The notes beneath the pieces were generated by a model that was not told the origin of the DNA, ran no database searches, and was given only the letters and a program-made list of their open reading frames with translations. A program made the position numbers and the translations under genes. Shown here one piece after another: positions 8,140 through 16,573 of a DNA stretch of 64,000 bases (position 1 is the first letter of the stretch; every line of letters starts with the position of its first letter). Source of the stretch: Acidobacteriota bacterium (GTDB lineage: Bacteria > Acidobacteriota > Thermoanaerobaculia > Multivoradales > JBCCEF01); NCBI GenBank assembly GCA_039028635.1, contig JBCCHV010000007.1, positions 62,001 through 126,000 of the forward strand, in the 5' to 3' direction.

Positions 8140-9477
8140 ATGAATTCACGGGCTCGCAACGCCCTTTTCGCTATCGCCGTGATGGCGGCCGGAGGGGCTC
8201 TCTCCGCCGCCGCCGAAACTCTCTACGATGCCTGCGACAACGGTTCTGGCCGGGCTCTGCTGCGCTACGGGCGGCTGCAGCGCACGGACCGTGCACCGGA
8301 TGGTCGACGGGCGATCTTGAAGTACAACATGAACTGTCAGCGCGATCCCTGGCGCGAGTCCGGGACGCCACCGACGACGCTCCTCGATCGCTCCGATCCG
8401 CGGGTCGCCGAGGCCTATCGCGAGCGTTTCGGGCGGCCGGCAGCCGATACCGCCTGGCGCTTCCGCTGTGCCGACGAGCGCTCGCAGCTGATTCGCCGGG
8501 CCTTCGAGCAGCGCCATGGCCGACCGCCCGATGCTCGCGAGACGGAGGATCTGATCGCGACCTGCGGTGCCGGTTTCGATTGGCGAGCACCGCGCGGCGG
8601 AGACTGTCCCGACGGCTGGGAGTGTGACCCCAATCTGCGGCCCTGCGACGGCCAGCCGGGTTGCCTCGAGGTCGACGAGATCTTGGCCCGCTGCCGGCGC
8701 AACAACCGCACCTTCGAGGATCCCGACTTCGCCGGCTGCCGGCGCGATTTCGTGCGCTGGCGCTGCAACGTCACGCCGGCCTGTCTGCCGACGGCGACGG
8801 AAGATCCCGCCGAGCCGGCGCCTCCTTCGGCGCCGCCCCAGCCAGATCCGCCGCAGCCAGATCCGCCGCAGTCAGATCCGCCCCAGCAGGCGCCACCGGC
8901 CGAGCCGACCCCGGACCCAAGCCCGGCCGCGCCCCAGGTGCTGGTGCAGCACGGCGGTCCGTGGACCGCTTCCCAGGGCAACTCGGCGATCCGCTTCCCG
9001 CTCGCCGTGCCAGCGAATCGTGACGCCCTCGAGGTCGATCTCACGGTGACCGTGCCGGATCAGCTTCCGGGGCGCTTCGCCGGGGTGATCGCACTGCGGG
9101 CTCCCCATCCGAATCGCCCGAACCGTGAGATCACGCTCTGGCAGCTCCAGATCAACGGCACCAACGGCAAGGATCGCGCCTGGCTCAACCTCGGCGCTCC
9201 GCTCGGTGAGAGCGAGGGCGAGCAGTGGCGCGGCAAACGCCGCCGCTGGCGGCCGGGCAGCGAGCATCGGCTGCGCTTCCGTTGGGATTTCGCGAGCGGG
9301 GCCCTGGCCTATCGTGACCTCGATGCCGACGAAGTGGCGCCGGCCGGGATGGAGACGCCGCTGCGCATCACCGAAGGGCTGGTGCTGGTGGTCGGCCAGG
9401 CCAAGGCGTCGAAGGACGGCACCCACGTCCCGCCCTTCGGCTACACCTATCGCGACTTCGTCGTGCGGGTGCACTGA
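8140..9477 (+). CDS. Secreted Cys-rich hypothetical protein with Pro-rich linker and beta-rich C-terminal domain
   Basis: The 445-residue protein begins with a Sec signal peptide (hydrophobic 8-22, cleavage near SAAAE). Residues about 25-225 hold some 14 cysteines with patterns such as CPDGWEC and CDGQPGC, suggesting several disulfides outside the cytoplasm. A Pro-Asp-Pro-Gln linker (about 228-265) follows, then a C-terminal domain (about 275-445) rich in beta strands, resembling a lectin-like or laminin-like sandwich, though I cannot assign a family. The strong GAGGAGG site supports the ATG start. No enzyme motif is seen. Confidence 0.6.
   Translation: MNSRARNALFAIAVMAAGGALSAAAETLYDACDNGSGRALLRYGRLQRTDRAPDGRRAILKYNMNCQRDPWRESGTPPTTLLDRSDPRVAEAYRERFGRPAADTAWRFRCADERSQLIRRAFEQRHGRPPDARETEDLIATCGAGFDWRAPRGGDCPDGWECDPNLRPCDGQPGCLEVDEILARCRRNNRTFEDPDFAGCRRDFVRWRCNVTPACLPTATEDPAEPAPPSAPPQPDPPQPDPPQSDPPQQAPPAEPTPDPSPAAPQVLVQHGGPWTASQGNSAIRFPLAVPANRDALEVDLTVTVPDQLPGRFAGVIALRAPHPNRPNREITLWQLQINGTNGKDRAWLNLGAPLGESEGEQWRGKRRRWRPGSEHRLRFRWDFASGALAYRDLDADEVAPAGMETPLRITEGLVLVVGQAKASKDGTHVPPFGYTYRDFVVRVH
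8839..8883. repeat. Three 15-bp tandem repeats encoding the PQPDP/PQSDP linker
   Basis: Three copies of CAGCCAGATCCGCCG lie at 8839-8853, 8854-8868 and 8869-8883; the third has two changes. They are in frame and encode the flexible linker of the secreted protein. Confidence 0.9.
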
Positions 9478-9478
9478 A

Positions 9479-9520
9479 GGCAGCCCCACTGGAGGCAGTC
9501 CCACTGGAGGCAGCTCCAGG
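9479..9520. repeat. 15-bp tandem repeats just after the secreted protein gene
   Basis: GGCAGCCCCACTGGA (9479-9493) and GGCAGTCCCACTGGA (9494-9508) are followed by a partial third copy. The array starts 2 nt after the stop codon. It is a small slippage-prone minisatellite with no evident role. Confidence 0.85.
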
Positions 9521-9617
9521 CCGCCGGGCCAGGATTTCGTGGACCCATTGCGGGATCTCGTGACACCGTCCGGCGGCCCGCCTCGGAGGCCCTTTCCCCT
9601 GCTATGCTCCGCCGGTG

Positions 9618-10475
9618 ATGGAGTGGGGAGAATTCGATCTCGAGCTGGTCGATGACGGCCTTTTTCGCCTTGATGGCGGGGCGATGTTCGGCACCGTGCC
9701 GAAGGTCCTCTGGGCGCGCCGCAAGGCGCCCGACGAGGACAACCGCATCACCATGGTCACCAACTGCCCGCTGCTGCGGCGCGGTGACGACCTGGTACTG
9801 ATCGACACCGGCATCGGCGACAAGAACGATGAGCGCTTTCGGCGCTTGTTCGGCATGGCCGAGGACGCGGTGCGCCTGCCGGCGGCGATCGCCGCTGCTG
9901 GTTACGAGCTCGGCGACGTCACCCACGTCATCAATACCCATTTGCATTTCGACCACTGCGGCTGGAACACGCGCCAGGTCGGCGGGCGTCTCGAACCGAC
10001 CTTCCCCAACGCTCGCTACTGGCTCAACCGCGGCGAGGTGGAGCACGCCCGCGCCCCCAACGTGCGCGACGGCGCGAGCTATGACCCACGCAACTGGGAG
10101 CCGCTCTTCGAGGCCGGCCAGGTCGAGCTGTTCGACGACGAGGCCGAGCCGGTGGCGGGAATCCGGGCGATCAAGGCGCCCGGACACAATGCCGACATGT
10201 GCGTGGTTCGGATCGACGGCGGTGGCGAGTACCAGGCGCTGTTTCTGGCCGATCTGGTGCCGACCGCGGCCCACGTTCCGTACCCCTGGGTGATGGGATA
10301 CGATCTGTTTCCCGTCACCACGATCGAGAACAAGCAGCGCTGGCTGCCGCGGGCGGCGGAAGAGGGTTGGTTGGTGATCTTCGAGCACGATCCGGAAGTG
10401 CCCTTGGCGCGCCTGGTGCCCGATCGGCCGGGACGCTACCGGGCCGAGCCGCTGGTGGCGGAAGCCGCTTCATAA
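9618..10475 (+). CDS. MBL-fold metallohydrolase
   Basis: The metallo-beta-lactamase signature HLHFDHCG is present (near residue 113), with an upstream strand ending in DTG (LIDTGIGD), a later PGH (APGH) and a C-terminal FEHD. This supports a di-zinc hydrolase of about 285 residues. The family includes lactonases (AttM/AiiA group), glyoxalase-like enzymes and others; no substrate can be read from the sequence. ATG 9618 is preceded directly by an in-frame GTG (9615), and either could start. No signal peptide is seen. Confidence 0.85.
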   Translation: MEWGEFDLELVDDGLFRLDGGAMFGTVPKVLWARRKAPDEDNRITMVTNCPLLRRGDDLVLIDTGIGDKNDERFRRLFGMAEDAVRLPAAIAAAGYELGDVTHVINTHLHFDHCGWNTRQVGGRLEPTFPNARYWLNRGEVEHARAPNVRDGASYDPRNWEPLFEAGQVELFDDEAEPVAGIRAIKAPGHNADMCVVRIDGGGEYQALFLADLVPTAAHVPYPWVMGYDLFPVTTIENKQRWLPRAAEEGWLVIFEHDPEVPLARLVPDRPGRYRAEPLVAEAAS

Positions 10476-10536
10476 ATAGAGAGTTTCGACGAGTTTTCCA
10501 GCAACGACCCGTGCGGTCGCACGAGTGGGAGATGCG

Positions 10537-11928
10537 ATGGCCGAGCATGAATACGATCTGATCATCATCGGCAGCGGTCCCGGCGGCTACGTCGCCGGCA
10601 TCCGTGCCGGGCAGTTGGGCATGAAGGTGGCGGTGGTGGAGAAGGACCCGAAGTTCGGGGGCACCTGCCTGCACCGCGGCTGTATCCCGACCAAGGCTTT
10701 GCTGCACACGGCGGCGGTGCTCGACGAAATCCGTCACGCCTCCGGCCTCGGCATCGAGGTGGCGGCGCCGCAGCTCGATCTCGCCAAGGCCCACCAGCGC
10801 AAGCAGAAGGTGGTCGACAAGAACGCCGGTGGCGTGCAGTTCCTGTTCAAGAAGAACAACGTCAAAGGCATCCATGGCTTCGGCCGCATCGTCGCGCCGA
10901 ACCAGGTGGAGGTCGACAACGGCAAGGGCAAGGCCGTCTACACCACCAAGAACATCCTCATCGCCACCGGCTCGGTGCCGCGCGACCTGCCCTTCGCGCC
11001 GGTCGATGGCGAGCGCGTCATCAACTCCGATCACATGTTGAAGATCGACCATGTGCCGAAAACCATGGCGGTGCTCGGCGCCGGTGCAGTGGGTACCGAG
11101 TTCGCCTCCATCTTCACTTCCTTCGGCACCGAGGTGACCATCCTCGAGATGATGCCGCGGCTGCTGCCGCTCGAGGACGAAGAGGTGTCGGCGGAGCTCG
11201 AGAAGGCCTTCCGCAAGCGCAAGATTCGTTCCTTGACCGGCACCAAGCTGCTGTCCGTCGACAAGACCGACGGCGGCGTCAAGCTCGAGCTCGAAGGTCG
11301 CGACGCCCTCGAAGCGGAGGTGCTGCTGGTGGCCGTCGGCCGCGGTCCGGTGACCGAGAATCTCGGCCTCGAGTCGGTGGGCTTGACCACCGAGCGCGGC
11401 TACCTGTCGACCAACGGCACCATGCAGACCGCCATCGACAACATCTACGCCATCGGCGACGTCGTCACCGCCGGCCCGTGGCTGGCTCACAAGGCCTCGG
11501 CCGAGGGCATCCTGGCGGTGGAGCACATGGCGGGGCACGATGCCCGTCCGCTCGACTACGGCAAGGTGCCGTCGGTGGTCTACACCGACCCGGAGGTCGG
11601 GAGCGTCGGCCTGAGCGAGGCGGCGGCCAAGGAGCAGGGCTACGACGTGGCGGTCGGCAAGTTCCCCTTCAGCGCCTCCGGCAAGGCCGCCATCGAGGGC
11701 AAGACCGCCGGCTTCGTCAAGGTGGTGCGGGACCAGAAGTACGACGAAATCCTGGGAGTCCACATCATCGGTCCCCACGCTACCGACCTGATCGCCGAGG
11801 CCTGCGTGGCGATGTCCGTCGAGGCCACCACGGAGGAGCTGTTCCGCACCGTTCACGCGCACCCGACCCTCGCCGAGTCCGTGATGGAGGCCGCCCACGC
11901 TTCCCACGGCGCGGCGATTCACTTCTAG
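10537..11928 (+). CDS. lpdA: Dihydrolipoyl dehydrogenase (E3)
   Basis: This FAD enzyme reoxidises the dihydrolipoyl arm of the E2 and reduces NAD. It has the N-terminal FAD motif (IIGSGPGGYV), the redox disulfide GGTCLHRGC, the NAD-binding motif GAGAVGTEF, the second FAD block (IYAIGDV) and the C-terminal interface HAHPTLAE with the catalytic His-Glu. The length of 463 residues is normal. ATG 10537 is preferred over an in-frame GTG at 10525 because GGGAG lies just before it. It is the first gene of a four-gene oxoacid dehydrogenase operon. Confidence 0.95.
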   Translation: MAEHEYDLIIIGSGPGGYVAGIRAGQLGMKVAVVEKDPKFGGTCLHRGCIPTKALLHTAAVLDEIRHASGLGIEVAAPQLDLAKAHQRKQKVVDKNAGGVQFLFKKNNVKGIHGFGRIVAPNQVEVDNGKGKAVYTTKNILIATGSVPRDLPFAPVDGERVINSDHMLKIDHVPKTMAVLGAGAVGTEFASIFTSFGTEVTILEMMPRLLPLEDEEVSAELEKAFRKRKIRSLTGTKLLSVDKTDGGVKLELEGRDALEAEVLLVAVGRGPVTENLGLESVGLTTERGYLSTNGTMQTAIDNIYAIGDVVTAGPWLAHKASAEGILAVEHMAGHDARPLDYGKVPSVVYTDPEVGSVGLSEAAAKEQGYDVAVGKFPFSASGKAAIEGKTAGFVKVVRDQKYDEILGVHIIGPHATDLIAEACVAMSVEATTEELFRTVHAHPTLAESVMEAAHASHGAAIHF

Positions 11929-11982
11929 GGGAGTGGGCGTGTCGATCGGCCAACCAGGGGGTCTGAGGAGAGGGGGCGTCCG

Positions 11983-13008
11983 ATGAGTCAGGGATTCGGA
12001 CCGCTGCACCCCGGGGCGCAGGAGCCGGCCGGCGAGCGTCTGGCTCGCACCGAGCTCGGCGCCGAGGAGCAGAAGCGGCTCTACCACTTCATGAAGCTCA
12101 CTCGCCGGGTGGAAGCCCGGCTGAGCAACCTGTACCGCCAGGGCAAGGTGGTGGGCGGGCTCTACTCCGGCCACGGCCAGGAGGCGACCTCCGTCGGCAG
12201 CGCCTTCGCCCTCGGCCCGCAGGACTTCATGGGGCCGATCATTCGCAACCTCGGCAGCATGCTGGTGCGCGGCGTCCAGCCGCGCGAGGTCATGACCCAG
12301 TACATGGCTCGCGGCACCAGCCCCACCGGTGGCAAGGACGGCAACACCCATTTCGGCGACCTCGAGCGCGGCCTGGTGGCGCCGATCTCGATGCTCGGGG
12401 CGCTGATTCCGGTGATGGCCGGGGTGGCTCTCGCGGGTCGCATGCAGGGCAAAGATCTCGTCGCCCTCACCTATATCGGCGATGGCGGTACCTCGACCGG
12501 CGATTTCCACGAGGGGCTGAACTTCGCCGCGGTGCAGGACCTGCCGTTGGTGGTGATCGCCGAGCACAACGGTTATGCCTACTCGACGCCGACGTCGAAG
12601 CAGATGAAGGTCGACAACATCGCCGCCAAGGCGGTGGGCTATGGCATCGCCGGGGAAATCATCGACGGCAACGACGTGCTGGCCGTCTACGAGGCCACCC
12701 GACGGGCCGTCGAGCGCGCCCGCGGCGGTGGCGGTCCGACCTTGATCGAGGCCAAGACTTTCCGCATGAAGGGCCATGCGGAGCACGACGATGCCGGCTA
12801 CGTACCGCCGGAGCTGTTCGAAGAGTGGGCCGAGAAGGATCCCATCGAGCGCTTCGAGCGCCACCTGTTGGGCCAGGAGCTGGCGACGGAGGAGGAGCTC
12901 GCCGCGATCACGGCGGAGATCGAGACCGGCCTCGACGCCGAGGTCGACTTCGCCCTCGAATCGCCCTTCCCGCCGCCGGAGCGGGCCCTCGAGGGGGTGT
13001 ACGAATGA
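11983..13008 (+). CDS. 2-oxoacid dehydrogenase E1 component, alpha subunit
   Basis: The thiamine-diphosphate motif starts with GDGGTSTGDFHEG (near residue 167) and ends with an Asn about 28 residues later (AEHNGYAYS). The protein decarboxylates the 2-oxoacid with the beta subunit encoded next, overlapping by 4 nt. Length is 341 residues. The sequence fits the PdhA/AcoA/BkdA1 family; which substrate (pyruvate, branched-chain acids or acetoin) is preferred cannot be decided here. GGGGG precedes the ATG. Confidence 0.93.
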   Translation: MSQGFGPLHPGAQEPAGERLARTELGAEEQKRLYHFMKLTRRVEARLSNLYRQGKVVGGLYSGHGQEATSVGSAFALGPQDFMGPIIRNLGSMLVRGVQPREVMTQYMARGTSPTGGKDGNTHFGDLERGLVAPISMLGALIPVMAGVALAGRMQGKDLVALTYIGDGGTSTGDFHEGLNFAAVQDLPLVVIAEHNGYAYSTPTSKQMKVDNIAAKAVGYGIAGEIIDGNDVLAVYEATRRAVERARGGGGPTLIEAKTFRMKGHAEHDDAGYVPPELFEEWAEKDPIERFERHLLGQELATEEELAAITAEIETGLDAEVDFALESPFPPPERALEGVYE

Positions 13009-13979
13009 GCGAGACCACCTACCTCGAGGCGATCCGCCGCGGCATGTGGGACGCCATGGAGCAGGACGAGCGGGTGTTCATGATCGGTGAGGACATCGGC
13101 ATCTACGGCGGTGCCTTCCGGGTCACCCAGGGCTTTCTCGAGCGCTTCGGCGAGGAGCGCGTCATCGACACGCCGATCAGCGAGTCGGCGATCGTCGGTG
13201 CCGCCATCGGTGCCGCCATGATGGGCATGCGGCCGGTGGTCGAGATGCAGTTCATCGACTTCATCGCCTGCGCCTTCAATCAGATCGTCAATTTCGCCGC
13301 CCCCAATCACTATCGCTGGGGACCGGCGGTGCCGATGGTGGTGCGGGGACCGTGCGGCGGCAACGTCCACGGTTCGGCTTTCCACTCGCAGAACCCGGAG
13401 GGATTCTTCCACCGCGCGCCCGGCCTCAAGATCCTGGCCCCGGCGACCGTCGAAGACGCCTACGGACTGATCCAGGCGGCGATCCAGGATCCCAACCCGG
13501 TGCTCTTCTTCGAGCACAAGTTCCTCTACCGGCGGATCAAGGCCGAGCTGCCCGAAAATCCGGCGCCGGTGGAGATCGGCAAGGCCCGCCTGGCCCGCGA
13601 GGGCCGCGACCTCTCGATCATCACCTACGGTGCTATGCTCCACGTCGCGCTGGAGGCGGCGGAGATCCTGAGCGGTGACGGGATCGAGCTCGAAGTGCTC
13701 GACCTGCGCACCCTCAAACCCCTCGACGACGAAGCCATTCTCGCCACCGTGCGCAAGACGAGCCGCGTGCTGGTGCTCAGTGAAGAGCCCCGTACCGGCT
13801 CCCTCGCCGGCGAGGTGGCGGCGAGAATCTCCGAATCCGCCTTCGACTGGTTGGACGCGCCGGTGCAGCGCATGACTTGTCTCGATACGCCGGTACCCTA
13901 CAGTCCACCGATGGAAGCCTTTTATTTGCCGAATGTCGAAAAGCTGGTCGCCCAGGTGCGCCAGCTCTCAAGCTACTAA
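13005..13979 (+). CDS. 2-oxoacid dehydrogenase E1 component, beta subunit
   Basis: The 324-residue protein carries the transketolase-type pyrimidine-binding domain (MIGEDIGIYGGAF, DTPISESAIVGAA) and the C-terminal domain that contacts E2 (LDLRTLKPLD). It forms the alpha2-beta2 E1 with the preceding gene. Start at ATG 13005 is set by the ATGA overlap with the alpha stop and by the conserved opening ETTYLEAIRRGMWDAM. Confidence 0.94.
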   Translation: MSETTYLEAIRRGMWDAMEQDERVFMIGEDIGIYGGAFRVTQGFLERFGEERVIDTPISESAIVGAAIGAAMMGMRPVVEMQFIDFIACAFNQIVNFAAPNHYRWGPAVPMVVRGPCGGNVHGSAFHSQNPEGFFHRAPGLKILAPATVEDAYGLIQAAIQDPNPVLFFEHKFLYRRIKAELPENPAPVEIGKARLAREGRDLSIITYGAMLHVALEAAEILSGDGIELEVLDLRTLKPLDDEAILATVRKTSRVLVLSEEPRTGSLAGEVAARISESAFDWLDAPVQRMTCLDTPVPYSPPMEAFYLPNVEKLVAQVRQLSSY

Positions 13980-14007
13980 AGAACGAGCAGGCTCGAGGGA
14001 GAGGTCT

Positions 14008-15402
14008 ATGGCTACGGAAGTTGTTATGCCCCAGATGGGCGAGTCGATCGCCGAGGGCACGATCACCCGATGGCTGGTGCAGCCGGGCGACAAGGTCGAC
14101 CGGGATCAGCCGTTGTTCGAGATCTCCACCGACAAGGTCGACGCCGAGATCCCCAGCCCGGTGGCGGGGACGCTGATCGAGATCAAGGCTCAGGAAGGCG
14201 ACACCGTGCCGGTGGACGCAGTGGTGGCGCTGATCGGCGAGGCTGGCGAGACGGCCGCCGCGGCTCCGGCCGAGGCCGCGGCTCCGGCGGCTGAGGAAGC
14301 GGCTCCGGCGGCGGCGGCTCCGGCTCCGGCTCCGGTCGAGGAAGCGGCGGCGGCTCCGGCCCCGGCCAGCGATGGCGAGCGTCCCTTCGCCAGCCCGCTG
14401 GTGCGGCGCATCGCCAAGGAAGAAGGGGTCGACCTCTCCCTGGTGACCGGTACCGGCGTCAAGGGTCGCGTCACCAAGGCCGACATCATGGCCTATCTCG
14501 AGAACCGTGGCGCGGCGCCTGCTCCAGCGGCGGCTCCGGCCCCGGCAGCGGCGGCTCCGGCTCCGGCAGCTCCGGCTCCGGCCCCGGCGGCGGCTCCGCC
14601 GACCCCGGCGCCCTCGGCTCCTGCGCCCGCTCCCGCCAAGGCGGCGAGCGGTTTCTCGGTGCCCGCCTACGGTCCGAGGGAAGAGGTCGAGATCGAGCCG
14701 ATGTCGAAGATTCGGCAGATCACGTCGGCTCACATGCGCTACTCGAAGGACACTTCGGCGCACGTCACGACGGTCTTTCATTTCGATTTCACTCGCGTCG
14801 ATCGCATCCGTCGGCAGGCCAAGGCCGGCTTCATGGCCGCCAACGGCACCAAGCTGACCTACATGCCGTTCATCTTCAAGGCGGTGACCACCGGCTTGAA
14901 GAAGCACCGCAAGCTCAACGCGGCGATCGACGGCACCAACATCGTTTACAAGAAGCGCATCCACCTCGGTATGGCGGTGGCCCTCGATCGCGGCCTGATC
15001 GTGCCGGTGATCAAGGATGCCGACGAGCTCAACCTGGTGGGGTTGGCGAAGACCGCCAACGATCTCGCGGATCGTGCCCGCAACAAGAAGCTCAAGCCCG
15101 ACGAGGCCGCCGGCGGCACCTTCACGATCACCAATCCCGGTGTTTTCGGCAGCCTTTTCGGAACGCCGATCATCAACCAGCCGCAGGTCGCCATCCTGGG
15201 AATCGGGGCGATCGAGAAGCGGCCGATGGTGCGTACCGATGCCGACGGTGCCGACACGCTGGCGATCCGTACCATGTCCTACTTCGGGATCACCTACGAT
15301 CACCGTCTGGTCGACGGTGCCGATGCCGATCACTTCATGAACGACGTCAAGAAGGTGATCGAAGAGGACCCCTGGTCGGAGCTCGACGCCTACCGTTCGT
15401 AA
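14008..15402 (+). CDS. Dihydrolipoamide acyltransferase (E2)
   Basis: Domains in order: one lipoyl domain (1-80) with the lipoylated lysine K43 in STDKVDAEI; an Ala-Pro linker (about 82-120); an E3/E1-binding domain (about 126-165, ASPLVRRIAKEEGVD); a second Ala-Pro linker (about 170-215); and the catalytic domain ending in the HxxxDG motif (YDHRLVDGAD). The 464-residue enzyme forms the core of the complex. GGGAGAGG precedes the ATG. It ends the operon and a strong terminator follows. Lipoylation of K43 could be done by the LipA encoded at 53.6 kb. Confidence 0.95.
   Translation: MATEVVMPQMGESIAEGTITRWLVQPGDKVDRDQPLFEISTDKVDAEIPSPVAGTLIEIKAQEGDTVPVDAVVALIGEAGETAAAAPAEAAAPAAEEAAPAAAAPAPAPVEEAAAAPAPASDGERPFASPLVRRIAKEEGVDLSLVTGTGVKGRVTKADIMAYLENRGAAPAPAAAPAPAAAAPAPAAPAPAPAAAPPTPAPSAPAPAPAKAASGFSVPAYGPREEVEIEPMSKIRQITSAHMRYSKDTSAHVTTVFHFDFTRVDRIRRQAKAGFMAANGTKLTYMPFIFKAVTTGLKKHRKLNAAIDGTNIVYKKRIHLGMAVALDRGLIVPVIKDADELNLVGLAKTANDLADRARNKKLKPDEAAGGTFTITNPGVFGSLFGTPIINQPQVAILGIGAIEKRPMVRTDADGADTLAIRTMSYFGITYDHRLVDGADADHFMNDVKKVIEEDPWSELDAYRS
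14251..14650. repeat. Two low-complexity GCN/CCN tracts coding Ala-Pro linkers of E2
   Basis: Degenerate GCGGCTCCGG-type repeats occupy about 14251-14372 and 14511-14645. They encode the mobile Ala/Pro linkers that let the lipoyl domain swing between active sites. They are in-frame simple sequence, not a CRISPR array. Confidence 0.85.
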
Positions 15403-15441
15403 GCGTCTCGCGGGCTCCTCGCGGAGCCCAGTGTCGACCCG

Positions 15442-15469
15442 AAGGCCCGGCGATTCGCCGGGCCTTTTT
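15442..15469 (+). terminator. Intrinsic terminator of the oxoacid dehydrogenase operon
   Basis: A perfect 11-bp stem AAGGCCCGGCG / CGCCGGGCCTT with a 3-nt loop runs into TTTTT. It lies 40 nt after the E2 stop codon. Confidence 0.93.
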
Positions 15470-15585
15470 GTTGCCCTTCGGTCGCTCTCGGGGTGAGCTC
15501 GCGTCCGGGCCGAGGGCTGTTCACGAGGAATTCACGCGGCGACTATTGGATTCGCACCCCAAGCTCGCTTTTCTATCTAGGAGGG

Positions 15586-15670
15586 CACCTTCCATTCGGC
15601 AGAGGATCGCCGAGCGGCGGTGGAAGGTGGCCAAGCGAGACGGCAGGCCAGGCCAAGGCCTGGCCTGCCG
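15586..15670. other. Two further strong inverted repeats between convergent genes
   Basis: CACCTTCCA (15586-15594) pairs with TGGAAGGTG (15621-15629) around an inner TCGGC/GCCGA stem. A second, perfect 14-bp stem follows, 15641-15654 with 15657-15670, separated by only AA. Neither has a T tract. They sit between the E2 terminator and the 3' end of the TrmJ-like gene. No ORF with coding character is seen in 15470-15696. Confidence 0.6.
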
Positions 15671-15685
15671 TACCTCCTGAGACCA

Positions 15686-15727
15686 GACCGGGGAGGTCAG
15701 ATGTCAGCGCCTTCCCGGTCCTTTTTT
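15686..15727 (+). terminator. Plus-strand terminator overlapping the 3' end of the TrmJ-like gene
   Basis: GACCGGGGAGG (15686-15696) pairs with CCTTCCCGGTC (15710-15720) with one G-U pair and a 13-nt loop, followed by CTTTTTT. The loop and right arm contain the stop and last codons of the minus-strand gene. It would block plus-strand transcripts from running antisense into that gene. Confidence 0.65.
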
Positions 15728-16458
15728 GTGCGGAAGCGGTGTCCGGACAGGTATTTGACGACACCGTGGAGCGAGCGAATCTCCTTCTCCGTGGGCTGGG
15801 CGCGGAGGAAGAAATTGCGCAGATTGCGCACCATCACCGGCCGTTTTTCGAGCACCCGCAGGAACCCGCTGGCGTCGAGGGCTTGCTCGAGGTGGTCGAA
15901 AAAGTTCTCCACCTCACCGCGGGTCGCCGGCCGGCTTTCGCCGAGGGGGAGGATCTCCTCGCCCGCCGGTGCAGCGGTCTGAAACCACTCGTAGGCGACC
16001 AACAGCACCGCCTGACCGAGATTGAGGGAGCTGAACTCGGGATTGAGCGGCACCTCGACGATCTTGTCGCAGCGCGTCACGTCGTCGTTGTCGAGGCCGG
16101 TGCGCTCGGGTCCGAAGAGGACTCCGCAGGGCGATCCCTGAGCCACCCGTTGACGCAGCTCTCCCGCCGCCTGGCGCGGAGTGACGACGGCCTTGACCAT
16201 GTCGCGGCGGCGCGCCGTGGTGGCGTAGAGATGCTCGAGGTCGGCGACCGCCTCGGCGGTGCTCTCGAAGAGCTGCGCCCGCTCGAGGACTTCATCGGCA
16301 CCGGAGGCGGCGGCGACCGCTTTGGGGTTGGGCCACGCCTGTCGCGGGCGGACCAGGCGCAGCTCGGTCAAGCCACAGTTGCGCATCGCTCGGGCGACGA
16401 AACCGATGTTCTCGCCGAGCTGCGGCTGCACCAGGATGATGACGGGAGAGTCGGTCAT
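15697..16458 (-). CDS. trmJ: TrmJ-like SpoU-family tRNA/rRNA 2'-O-methyltransferase
   Basis: The three SpoU (SPOUT) motifs are present: ENIGFVARAMRNCG (near 15-28), LFGPERTGL (near 115) and the knot motif SSLNLGQAV (near 143-151). These bind S-adenosylmethionine in the trefoil knot. The C-terminal extension (about 165-253) containing FFDHLEQALDASGF and NLRNFFLRA is the TrmJ/TrMet type, so the likely target is the ribose of nucleotide 32 in tRNA. Length is 253 residues. The gene is convergent to the oxoacid dehydrogenase operon. Confidence 0.88.
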   Translation of the reverse strand: MTDSPVIILVQPQLGENIGFVARAMRNCGLTELRLVRPRQAWPNPKAVAAASGADEVLERAQLFESTAEAVADLEHLYATTARRRDMVKAVVTPRQAAGELRQRVAQGSPCGVLFGPERTGLDNDDVTRCDKIVEVPLNPEFSSLNLGQAVLLVAYEWFQTAAPAGEEILPLGESRPATRGEVENFFDHLEQALDASGFLRVLEKRPVMVRNLRNFFLRAQPTEKEIRSLHGVVKYLSGHRFRTKKDREGADI

Positions 16459-16513
16459 GGCGCGGCGGGGTGCGGTCGATATCGCTCAGAATGAAGACGA
16501 GGGCCGGAAACGA

Positions 16514-16547
16514 CGAGACCCGGGCCGCTTCGCGGTCCCGGGCCTCG
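16514..16547 (-). terminator. Terminator-like hairpin after the beta-barrel protein gene
   Basis: On the minus strand GAGGCCCGGGACCGC pairs with GCGGCCCGGGTCTC around GAA with small mismatches. Only a weak T-rich stretch (GTTT) follows, so termination would be inefficient or Rho-assisted. It lies 27 nt past the stop of the gene at 16574. Confidence 0.55.
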
Positions 16548-16573
16548 TTGCAACGACGACGTTGAAGGTCGGG

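Noticed and set aside
10315-12864. 849-codon open frame on the minus strand opposite the lpd and E1 alpha genes
   Set aside because: It mirrors two unmistakable genes in GC-rich DNA, has no domain signature and low-complexity His/Ala/Arg content.
14251-14650. Regular repeats that might suggest a CRISPR or satellite array
   Set aside because: They are in-frame Ala/Pro codons of the E2 linkers with no spacer structure. No CRISPR array or cas gene was seen anywhere in the window.
15468-15680. 70-codon frame between E2 and the TrmJ-like gene
   Set aside because: It lies on hairpin-rich non-coding DNA and has no ribosome site or protein-like composition.
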